Positions 12,956 through 19,154 of a stretch of 19,154 nt of DNA are shown piece after piece; positions within the stretch are counted from its first letter, which is position 1; every line of letters starts with the position of its first letter. The stretch is from Clostridiaceae bacterium UBA6085. GTDB lineage: Bacteria > Bacillota > Clostridia > Clostridiales > Clostridiaceae. The stretch covers positions 4,913 through 24,066 of the forward strand of contig DIXH01000095.1 of the NCBI GenBank assembly GCA_002428605.1, in the 5' to 3' direction. A program made the translations under genes and the position numbers. Under the pieces are notes generated by a model, which searched no databases, was not told the DNA's origin, and saw nothing but the letters and a program-made list of their open reading frames with translations.

Positions 12956-13627
12956 ATGGAGGACAGGATATTCAATATTGATGGCTACAGGGTCTCTGTC
13001 AATGATTTCAGTAAGTCACAAAGCTCCAAAATAATCTACCTCATAGGGGAAGAGACTGAAAAGCTTCTTCCTCTTGTGGAAGACCTGGATATTGTGCTTG
13101 TTTCCATTGAAGGGATAGACTGGGAGAAGGACCTTACCCCATGGGAGGCTCCTGCAGCCTTCAAGGGGCAGCCTGACTTTTCGGGCAAGGCAGATGACTT
13201 TCTAAAGCTTCTTGAAGGTAAGGTAATGCCGGAGGCTGAAAAAGGTTTAACTGGTCCTGACCATGAAAGGGCCATAGCCGGTTATTCGCTGGGCGGCCTG
13301 TTCGCACTTTACTCTGCAATGGCTTCAAAGGAATTCATCTCAGCAGCTTCCATGTCCGGATCCCTCTGGTATGACGGGTGGATTGACTTTGTCGAAAGCT
13401 TCAGTCCATACAGCAAGGCCACCAGGTTTTATGTCTCCCTTGGGGACAAGGAGGAGCGCTCAAGGAATCCCAGGATGGCAAGGGTCGGGGATTGGACAAG
13501 GAAGACATGTGAGCTTCTTGAAGGGAAGGGGCAAGAGGTCCGTTACGAGATGAACGAGGGTAATCATTTCTTTGAGATACCTGAGCGTATCGCGAAAGGA
13601 ATCAGATGGGTCTCTGAAGGGAAATGA
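12956..13627 (+). CDS. Alpha/beta hydrolase of the esterase family
   Basis: This 223-residue protein has an alpha/beta hydrolase fold of the esterase (PF00756, Fes/esterase D-like) type. The nucleophile elbow GYSLGG places Ser111. FYVSLGDKEERS supplies the likely Asp164. EGNHFF supplies His204 near the C-terminus. FISAASMSGSLWYDGW after the elbow is typical of this branch. There is no signal peptide, so the enzyme is probably cytoplasmic and smaller than secreted relatives. The substrate is unknown. It starts two bases after the DUF362 stop, so the two are translationally coupled, although a good independent ribosome binding site is not visible. Co-expression with an Fe-S protein does not reveal a pathway. 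Confidence 0.88.
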   Translation: MEDRIFNIDGYRVSVNDFSKSQSSKIIYLIGEETEKLLPLVEDLDIVLVSIEGIDWEKDLTPWEAPAAFKGQPDFSGKADDFLKLLEGKVMPEAEKGLTGPDHERAIAGYSLGGLFALYSAMASKEFISAASMSGSLWYDGWIDFVESFSPYSKATRFYVSLGDKEERSRNPRMARVGDWTRKTCELLEGKGQEVRYEMNEGNHFFEIPERIAKGIRWVSEGK

Positions 13628-13645
13628 TGCTAAGAAATTAATAAT

Positions 13646-13674
13646 TTTACATTGCATGAAATTGAGAGTATAAT
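13646..13674 (+). promoter_or_regulatory. Promoter of the DEAD-box helicase gene
   Basis: TTTACA (13646-13651) and a perfect TATAAT (13669-13674) are separated by 17 bp. Transcription would begin near 13681, giving an unusually long leader of about 200 nt before the start at 13885. The leader begins with a small CCGC/GCGG hairpin near 13682-13699. Confidence 0.75.
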
Positions 13675-13884
13675 TGGAATGCCGCAAAAAATCAGCGGTT
13701 TGACGCTTTTGTAATGAATAACAATGGTCATCCATTCCGGCGTAACAGGATCATTCTTTGATTCCAGCGGGGTCTCTTGCATTGGCAGAGGGTTCGCTTT
13801 AAGACAAGGTCCTTTGAAACCGGATCATTTTATTTTAAGCAGAAGATCATAGAGTTACTACGCATACTGCAAAAGGAGAAATTA

Positions 13885-15183
13885 TTGTTATTTGAAAATC
13901 TTGATATCATAAAGCAAATACAGAAGTCACTAAAGGAAGAAGGCTATCTCGAAGCCACAGACATACAGGCACAGTCGATACCGGCGCTGCTTAAAGGGAA
14001 GGACCTTTTGGGCACTGCACAGACAGGTACCGGAAAGACAGCCGCATTTTCAATTCCCATACTGCAGGGACTTGCAGGCGAACAGAAGAAGGGCAGGAAA
14101 GAGATCAAGGCTCTCATACTTGCACCTACCAGGGAGCTTGCCATACAGATAAAGGACAGCTTCACATCGTACGGAAGGCACCTCAACCTGAAGACCATGG
14201 TCCTTTTCGGTGGAGTGTCACAGAATCCACAGACCGATGAGCTGTCAAGGGGAGCTGATATACTGGTGGCGACACCCGGAAGGCTCCTGGACCTCATAGG
14301 GCAGAAATTCGTACACCTTGACAAGGTCAAATACTTCGTCCTTGATGAGGCTGATATGATGCTGGATATGGGTATGATACATGATGTGAGGAGAATCATC
14401 GGTTTCCTTCCCAAGGTAAGGCAGACCATGTTCTTTTCAGCCACCATGCCAGATGAGATCTCGAAGCTTGCTGATTCGATCCTGAAGGACCCGGTAAGGA
14501 TCAGCGTGGCGCCGGTTGCATCAACTGTAGACACCATAGACCAGTCAGTTTATTTCGTGAACAAGGCCAACAAGATAAAGCTGCTTGAAAAGCTCCTTAA
14601 GGACAAGGACATAGATACTGCCCTTGTATTTTCGAGGACCAAGCATGGAGCCGACAAGATAGTGAAGCAGCTCGACAAGAGCGGCTTCCAGGCGCAGGCA
14701 ATCCATGGAAACAAGTCGCAGGGTGCAAGGCAGCTTGCCTTAAGCAACTTCAAGGAGAGAAAGACGAGGATCCTCGTAGCAACTGATATCGCCGCAAGAG
14801 GAATAGATGTTGATGAGCTCTCCCATGTAATAATCTATGACCTGCCTGAAGTGCCTGAAACCTATGTGCATAGGATAGGAAGGACCGGAAGGGCAGGACT
14901 TGGAGGAACAGCTATCTCGTTCTGCGACCAGGAAGAGAAGCCGCTCCTCAAGGACATCCAGAAGCTGATCTCAAAGAACATTCCAGTGGTTTCGGACCAT
15001 CCGTTCCCATTGGTGGAGGTGCCGGCAGAAGTTGTTTCAGTGCAGACAGCTCAAAGGGCATATGGCAATCAGAATTCAGGAGCAAGGCGACCTGATTCCT
15101 CCAGGCAGAACCAGCAGCCTAAAGGCATGAGGGGTGCAGATTCCAAGCAGCAGAGGAAGCAATACAACAGAAAGGCATTCTAA
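13885..15183 (+). CDS. DEAD-box ATP-dependent RNA helicase
   Basis: This 432-residue protein contains all DEAD-box helicase motifs in order: the Q motif with ATDIQAQSIPALL, Walker A AQTGTGKT (45-52), PTRELAIQI, TPGRLLDL, DEAD (154-157), SAT (185-187), LVFSRTK, TDIAARGIDVD and HRIGRTGR (329-336). A polar, basic tail rich in Gln, Arg and Ser follows (about 380-432). It is of the RhlE/CshA-like short type and remodels RNA, often in ribosome assembly, RNA decay or cold adaptation. The start is TTG 13885, with AAGGAG (13873-13878) 6 nt upstream. The frame is open further upstream, but that part lacks homology and lies in the leader. It is a separate unit from the hydrolase gene upstream. A terminator follows. 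Confidence 0.92.
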   Translation: MLFENLDIIKQIQKSLKEEGYLEATDIQAQSIPALLKGKDLLGTAQTGTGKTAAFSIPILQGLAGEQKKGRKEIKALILAPTRELAIQIKDSFTSYGRHLNLKTMVLFGGVSQNPQTDELSRGADILVATPGRLLDLIGQKFVHLDKVKYFVLDEADMMLDMGMIHDVRRIIGFLPKVRQTMFFSATMPDEISKLADSILKDPVRISVAPVASTVDTIDQSVYFVNKANKIKLLEKLLKDKDIDTALVFSRTKHGADKIVKQLDKSGFQAQAIHGNKSQGARQLALSNFKERKTRILVATDIAARGIDVDELSHVIIYDLPEVPETYVHRIGRTGRAGLGGTAISFCDQEEKPLLKDIQKLISKNIPVVSDHPFPLVEVPAEVVSVQTAQRAYGNQNSGARRPDSSRQNQQPKGMRGADSKQQRKQYNRKAF

Positions 15184-15189
15184 TATGGT

Positions 15190-15221
15190 CCCTCGGAAGA
15201 TATTCCGGGGGATTTGTCATT
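15190..15221 (+). terminator. Helicase gene terminator
   Basis: CCCTCGGAA (15190-15198) pairs with TTCCGGGGG (15203-15211) around GATA, with one wobble. The tail ATTTGTCATT is a weak T-tract. Confidence 0.7.
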
Positions 15222-15412
15222 CCTGAATACTGAGATACAGCAGGTTTCAGAATTGAAGTTAGTCAAAATATACGGATTTTTGCGTTCTTCCTGCTTCAAT
15301 TGTGAGCCTTCCGTTCGGGGAATTAAATCCTTTGCCGCAGTAGAATCAAGTTAAGGAAAGACATGGTGAAGCCATGATCCTCAAAATAACATGCAGCAAA
15401 GGAGAGATCAGT

Positions 15413-16591
15413 ATGTTCGAGAATGATGAAGAAAGAGATGATATCAGGGAAGGAAGCAGTTATGGAAGTCAGGCCGGTTGGGGTTCTGCAGAGCCTCCAA
15501 ATGCAAAGAGGAAAATGAAGTGGGGAAGGATAATTGCAGTTGCTTCGATTTGCATTGTTGTCTCAGTCAGTTCCCTTATAAATGGTGTGAATGATGATAG
15601 CACTGCTTTATCGCCTGAATCAGCGTCCGTCGAAGCGGTATTCCTGACCGGGAGCCTTTCTGAAAGCCTTAGCATACCTGAAATAGCTGAGATGGCAGCC
15701 CCTTCTGTTGTAGAGATAACCACCGAGGTCATCGTCACAGGCCAAAGGACGCCTCAGTACGTATCTGAAGGAGCGGGTAGTGGAGTCATAATAACCGAGG
15801 ACGGCTACATAGTGACCAACAACCATGTCATAGAAGGAGCAGAGAAGATAACAGTAAGGCTTGTTACAGGAGATGAGTACATAGCAGCGCTCATCGGGAC
15901 CGACGAGCAGACGGATGTCGCGATAATAAAGATTGAAGCCTCAGGACTTTCACCTGCAGCCTTGGGCGACTCGTCGACACTGGTTGTAGGTAACCAGGTG
16001 GTGGCAATAGGCAATCCCCTCGGACAGCTTGGCGGCACGGTTACAGACGGGATAATAAGCGCCCTGGACAGGGATATAACTCTGGACGACCAGACTATGA
16101 GCCTGCTTCAGACAAATGCGGCAATAAATCCGGGCAATTCAGGAGGAGGCCTCTTCGACGGATCGGGGAACCTAATTGGCATAGTCGTCGCGAAGTCATC
16201 GGGAACTGATGTGGAGGGACTTGGATTTGCGATTCCGATCAATGATGTCAAGTCTGTGATGCTTGAGCTTATGCAGAACGGATATGTCAGGGGAAGGATA
16301 GAGCTTGGGATGACATTCCTGGATATTGCGTCGAACCAGGAAGCCATGATGTACAGGGTGTCACAGACAGGAGTATACATACTTAAGGTTACGGGCGGCA
16401 GCAATGCCGAAACTGCCGGACTAAGGAGCGGTGACCTTGTTGTATCGGTCGAAGGCACCGAAGTTTCAACAGCAGCTGAGATAATGTCAGTAATTGATGG
16501 TTATGAGGTTGGCGACAGCATTGAGATCAAGGTAATGAGAAGCTCAGAGGAAAAAGTATCCACACTGACCCTGGAGGAAAGCAAGCCATAA
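15413..16591 (+). CDS. HtrA/DegP-like membrane-anchored serine protease
   Basis: This 392-residue protein is an HtrA-type S1C protease. A cytoplasmic acidic N-terminus (1-36) precedes one membrane helix (about 39-56), which anchors the protease outside the membrane. The trypsin-like domain carries the triad H138 (TNNHVIEG), D168 (TDVAIIK) and S243 (GNSGGG). A C-terminal PDZ domain (about 300-388) includes GVYILKV and GLRSGDLVVSVEG. Such proteases degrade or refold damaged exported proteins, and are often induced by envelope stress. It has the normal HtrA/YkdA-YyxA-like architecture of Firmicutes. The start is ATG 15413, with AAAGGAGA about 7 nt upstream. A weak promoter pair (TTGTGA 15300-15305, TTAAAT 15323-15328, 17 bp) lies upstream. 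Confidence 0.94.
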   Translation: MFENDEERDDIREGSSYGSQAGWGSAEPPNAKRKMKWGRIIAVASICIVVSVSSLINGVNDDSTALSPESASVEAVFLTGSLSESLSIPEIAEMAAPSVVEITTEVIVTGQRTPQYVSEGAGSGVIITEDGYIVTNNHVIEGAEKITVRLVTGDEYIAALIGTDEQTDVAIIKIEASGLSPAALGDSSTLVVGNQVVAIGNPLGQLGGTVTDGIISALDRDITLDDQTMSLLQTNAAINPGNSGGGLFDGSGNLIGIVVAKSSGTDVEGLGFAIPINDVKSVMLELMQNGYVRGRIELGMTFLDIASNQEAMMYRVSQTGVYILKVTGGSNAETAGLRSGDLVVSVEGTEVSTAAEIMSVIDGYEVGDSIEIKVMRSSEEKVSTLTLEESKP

Positions 16592-16657
16592 ATTGAGGCT
16601 GCTATGCGTAACACATACTTAATATGGATTTAACCTATTCAGGGTAACGGTAGCAAG

Positions 16658-16673
16658 GTATTTGAAATACAAT
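16658..16673. promoter_or_regulatory. Palindrome overlapping a -10 before the ArsC-like gene
   Basis: GTATTT (16658-16663) and AAATAC (16665-16670) flank one G, a perfect 13-bp palindrome. It overlaps TACAAT (16668-16673), a possible -10 with no good -35. It could be a regulator site for the downstream gene. Chance occurrence of a palindrome this short is possible. Confidence 0.35.
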
Positions 16674-16704
16674 CTGAGTACCATATTTTTGAGGTGATCA
16701 GGTT

Positions 16705-17148
16705 ATGCTAAAGGTATTGTTCGTATGTGTCCACAACTCCGCTAGAAGCCAGATGGCTGAAGCGTTTCTGAACAGGCTTGGCGGTGAGTATTTTGAGGCT
16801 GAAAGCGCAGGTCTAGAGGAAGGAGTCCTTAACCCCATGGTTGTAAGGGTCATGGATGAGATCGGGATCGACATAAGCAATAACATGACAGATTCGGTAT
16901 TTGACTTCTACAGGAAGGGGAAAGCCTTCACTATAGTCGTCAAGGTATGCGACGAGATGAACGGTCAGAGATGTCCGATATTCCCTTCGGCCCTTCACAC
17001 TTTGAACTGGAATATCGAAGATCCTGCTGATTTCAAGGGGACTGAAGAGGAGAAGCTTCAGGAAACAAGAAGGGTAAGGGATGAAATCAAAGGAAGAGTC
17101 GAGCAGCTGATAAGGGACTATAAGGAATACTCGAGTTCCAGAAAGTGA
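16705..17148 (+). CDS. ArsC-type (low-molecular-weight phosphatase fold) arsenate reductase-like protein
   Basis: This 147-residue protein has the low-molecular-weight phosphatase fold with the loop C8-VHNSA-R14 (CX5R) at its N-terminus. Two further cysteines, C82 and C90 in VVKVCDEMNGQRCPIFP, match the thioredoxin-coupled arsenate reductase family, where three cysteines relay electrons. NWNIEDP provides the conserved Asp-Pro (D106-P107). It probably reduces arsenate to arsenite, but a tyrosine phosphatase role cannot be excluded. No arsR, arsB or other arsenic gene lies nearby, so the arsenic role rests only on the cysteines. GAGGTG (16691-16696) precedes ATG 16705. A long bidirectional hairpin terminator follows. 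Confidence 0.85.
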   Translation: MLKVLFVCVHNSARSQMAEAFLNRLGGEYFEAESAGLEEGVLNPMVVRVMDEIGIDISNNMTDSVFDFYRKGKAFTIVVKVCDEMNGQRCPIFPSALHTLNWNIEDPADFKGTEEEKLQETRRVRDEIKGRVEQLIRDYKEYSSSRK

Positions 17149-17195
17149 CAGACACAAGAAGGAAAAAACAGAAGTCCATACCTGTCATAAGTGAA

Positions 17196-17240
17196 GCAAA
17201 AGGCCATGAGAAGACTAGATCTTCACATGGCCTTTTGAAT
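17196..17240. terminator. Bidirectional terminator between ArsC-like and lipoprotein genes
   Basis: AAAAGGCCATG (17198-17208) pairs perfectly with CATGGCCTTTT (17226-17236), and inside it GAAGA (17210-17214) pairs with TCTTC (17220-17224). The symmetry and T-run at each end suit both convergent genes. Confidence 0.92.
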
Positions 17241-17254
17241 CAGAATCCGCTGCA

Positions 17255-17776
17255 TTACGGTCTATATTTGAGCTTGCCGGCCTTTTCGAGTGCATCAAGG
17301 ACCCTTTCGTCATTCCTCGGGTCAGATCCGGTGTAGAACGATTCACCAGGATAACCGAGGCTAATCTCTAAAGAATTTTCACCTGCAAAGCCAGGAATCA
17401 GTATGACTACTCCTTCAAAAGACATTGATGACAAGGGAGTCCAGAATGCACCCCAGTAAATTGGGATTCCGTCTGCACACACAAGAAATGTCTTGCCACT
17501 TGTAGACAGCTCTAGATCCTTAAGCTTAACCATTGCTGCAGGTTCAACAAGAATGGTATGGTCCCCGGCATCATACGAGACGATGTCCTGTTCTGTAAGG
17601 ACAGGCTCGGATGACTTCTCCACATGGCTCAGGTCTTCCATACTGCGGGGAGGGATGTCATCCTTCGTGAGATATATGGCGAAGCCTTCGTCATTCCTTG
17701 AAGCACATCCTGATAAACCTGAAACAGCTGCAAAGCACAATAAAATGAGGATTGCTGTTTTTGTTGACTTTGACAT
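17255..17776 (-). CDS. Lipoprotein of unknown function
   Basis: This 173-residue protein has a lipoprotein signal: a Lys-containing n-region, a hydrophobic stretch (about 8-20) and the lipobox LSGC, with the lipidated cysteine at residue 24. After signal peptidase II cleavage it would be anchored on the outer face of the membrane. The mature part has a strand-rich segment (HTILVEPAAMVKLKDLEL, SGKTFLVCADGIPIYWGAFWTP, GVVILIPGFAGENSLEISLGYPGE) and a charged C-terminus. I do not recognise the family. ATG 17776 is preferred over GTG 17785, which has a GAGG only 2 nt away, though the ATG spacing is not ideal either. It stands alone between a terminator and a divergent aminotransferase gene. Confidence 0.8.
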   Translation of the reverse strand: MSKSTKTAILILLCFAAVSGLSGCASRNDEGFAIYLTKDDIPPRSMEDLSHVEKSSEPVLTEQDIVSYDAGDHTILVEPAAMVKLKDLELSTSGKTFLVCADGIPIYWGAFWTPLSSMSFEGVVILIPGFAGENSLEISLGYPGESFYTGSDPRNDERVLDALEKAGKLKYRP

Positions 17777-17964
17777 AGTCCTCACATCCTCTGTTATTCT
17801 TCCCGATTAGATTATACCGCTTAAGCTGCAGTTACGATATGGCTTAGTGCATGTGCCGGCCTAATGCCATGCCTTAAATAGTGCCCGGACATGTACCGGA
17901 GGTGACTTTGGGTTATAATTAAGTGGTTAAGAAAATAATATGCTGATTAAAGTGAGGTAATGAC

Positions 17965-19154
17965 ATGGATTTGAAATTCTCGGACAACCTGAAATACTTC
18001 CAGACTGGGATCTTCAATGTGCTTAATGACAAAAAGGCTGAAATGCTCAGGGAAGGCAGGACGGTTTACAACCTGTCCGTCGGGACTCCTGACTTTGAGC
18101 CTGACAGGCATATAGTCGATGCGCTCATAGAAGCTGCGAAGGACCCTGAAAACTGGAAATATTCGCTGGGAGATATGCCTTCTCTCCTTGAGGCAGTGGC
18201 AGGATTCTACAAGGGAAGGTTCGGGGCAGACATCGGGACTGACGAGATAATGTCGCTGTACGGATCGCAGGAAGGCCTTACGCATATAGGGTTTTCCCTG
18301 TGCAACAGGGGTGATGTGGTGCTTGTTCCGAATCCTGGATATCCGATATTCGAGATAGGACCTTACCTTTCAGGTGCTGAACTGGCATTTTATCCTCTAT
18401 TGCCTGAAAACAGGTATCTGCCAGACCTTGATTCTATCCCTGAAGAAACGCTGGCAAGGGCAAAATTCATGCTGGTCTCATATCCGATGAATCCAGTATG
18501 TGCAACGGCACCAATGGAATTCTATGAAAAGCTTGTTGCCTTTGCAAAGAGGAACAACATAATCATAATCCACGACAATGCCTATTCAGACATAGTCTAT
18601 GACGGTGAGACAGGCGGGTCCTTCCTGTCAGTTGATGGAGCAAAAGAGGTCGGAGTTGAATTCTATTCACTTTCCAAATCCTACAACATGACAGGAGCAA
18701 GGATATCCTTTGTCCTTGGAAACAGTGAGATCATAAGGAACTTCAAAATGCTGAGGTCTCAGATCGACTATGGAATATTCAAGCCGATCCAGTACGCTGC
18801 GATAGCAGCACTGACCGGTCCCCAGGAAAGCGTCAGAAAAAACTGCCTTGAATATCAGAAAAGAAGGGATGCCCTGTGCGACGGGCTCACAAGCCTTGGC
18901 TGGAGCGTTCCAAGGAGCAGTGGCTCCATGTTCGTGTGGGCAGGTATCCCTGAGAAATTCAAAAGCTCAACAGAGTTCTGCACGGAGCTCATGGAGAGGA
19001 CTGGCGTAATATGTACACCTGGCAATGCCTTTGGCACTCTGGGTGAAGGATACGTAAGGTTTGCACTGGTACTACCTGTAGGTGTGATCGATGAAGCAGT
19101 GGAAAGCATAAGGAAGAGTGGGATCCTTGGGTCAACTAACCCTCGACTGAAGTC
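17965..19154 (+). CDS. Class I/II PLP aminotransferase, 3' end cut off
   Basis: The frame is open from ATG 17965 to the window end, 396 complete codons, so little more than the last residues should be missing. The sequence shows an N-terminal VYNLSVGTPDFEPDRHIVDAL, then PNPGYPIFEIG, YPMNPVCATA and IIHDNAYSDIVYD. YSLSKSYNMTGARI contains the PLP lysine (K238). These are hallmarks of fold-type I aminotransferases of the aspartate / LL-diaminopimelate aminotransferase-like branch. The exact substrate is not settled by sequence. GAGGTAA (17953-17959) precedes the start by about 5 nt. A TATAAT at 17914-17919 could be its -10, but a good -35 is absent. Confidence 0.9.
   Translation, partial: MDLKFSDNLKYFQTGIFNVLNDKKAEMLREGRTVYNLSVGTPDFEPDRHIVDALIEAAKDPENWKYSLGDMPSLLEAVAGFYKGRFGADIGTDEIMSLYGSQEGLTHIGFSLCNRGDVVLVPNPGYPIFEIGPYLSGAELAFYPLLPENRYLPDLDSIPEETLARAKFMLVSYPMNPVCATAPMEFYEKLVAFAKRNNIIIIHDNAYSDIVYDGETGGSFLSVDGAKEVGVEFYSLSKSYNMTGARISFVLGNSEIIRNFKMLRSQIDYGIFKPIQYAAIAALTGPQESVRKNCLEYQKRRDALCDGLTSLGWSVPRSSGSMFVWAGIPEKFKSSTEFCTELMERTGVICTPGNAFGTLGEGYVRFALVLPVGVIDEAVESIRKSGILGSTNPRLK

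Noticed and set aside
4981..17903. A 13-base repeat (ATGTACCGGAGGT) at 4981-4993 and 17891-17903, each about 10-20 bp before a TATAAT
   Set aside because: In a 19-kb window, a few 13-mer pairs are expected by chance (about 1.8e8 pairs against 6.7e7 possible 13-mers). The distance to the TATAAT differs and the first copy lies just before a terminator.

Overview
The window looks like chromosomal DNA of a low-to-moderate GC Firmicute, most likely an anaerobic member of the Clostridia. The signs are strong Shine-Dalgarno sites (AGGAGG/GGAGGT), several TTG or GTG starts, heavy use of AGG for arginine, a CarD-type regulator beside recA, and many low-potential redox proteins (a flavoprotein with a compact cysteine motif, and [4Fe-4S] aldo/keto reductase and DUF362 proteins). 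I cannot name the genus. I see no rRNA, tRNA, CRISPR array, insertion sequence or phage gene.

Layout. (1) 2-1045: the 3' end of a DUF7000-like gene and an SRPBCC/AHSA1 protein, then a terminator. (2) 1317-4955: a run of flavodoxin-family protein, Fe-S aldo/keto reductase, MATE exporter and histidine phosphatase, closed by a strong bidirectional terminator. The reductase and exporter genes overlap by ATGA. (3) 5084-7349: a MarR repressor gene diverges from a CarD-like gene followed by recA. Two near-identical palindromes lie in the divergent promoter, and one of them contains the -35 boxes of both promoters. (4) 7350-7890: more than 500 bp with no gene, but with a consensus-like promoter and a terminator about 350 bp apart, so possibly an RNA. 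(5) 7891-9346, minus strand: a two-gene operon of a cytidylate-kinase-like protein fused to a PD-(D/E)XK-like domain, and an HPRT homologue that has lost the usual catalytic Asp and the SSYG loop. This is the most unusual locus here. (6) 9560-11226: a tandem VOC protein and, convergent to it, an RsgI-like anti-sigma factor with no SigI gene in view. (7) 11227-11795: an AT-rich, gene-free stretch. (8) 11796-15183: a DUF362 ferredoxin-like protein coupled to an alpha/beta hydrolase, then a DEAD-box RNA helicase with its own promoter and a leader of about 200 nt. (9) 15413-19154: an HtrA-type membrane-anchored protease, an ArsC-type phosphatase fold reductase, an unrecognised lipoprotein on the minus strand, and a class I aminotransferase that runs off the window.

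Most of these are housekeeping, redox or stress genes in short independent units. The links that look functional are the MarR/CarD/recA arrangement and the paired kinase-nuclease/HPRT-like operon. For many genes the longest possible reading frame begins too far upstream. I chose starts from ribosome binding sites and, in three cases (MarR, VOC, DUF362), from promoter elements that overlap the longer start.
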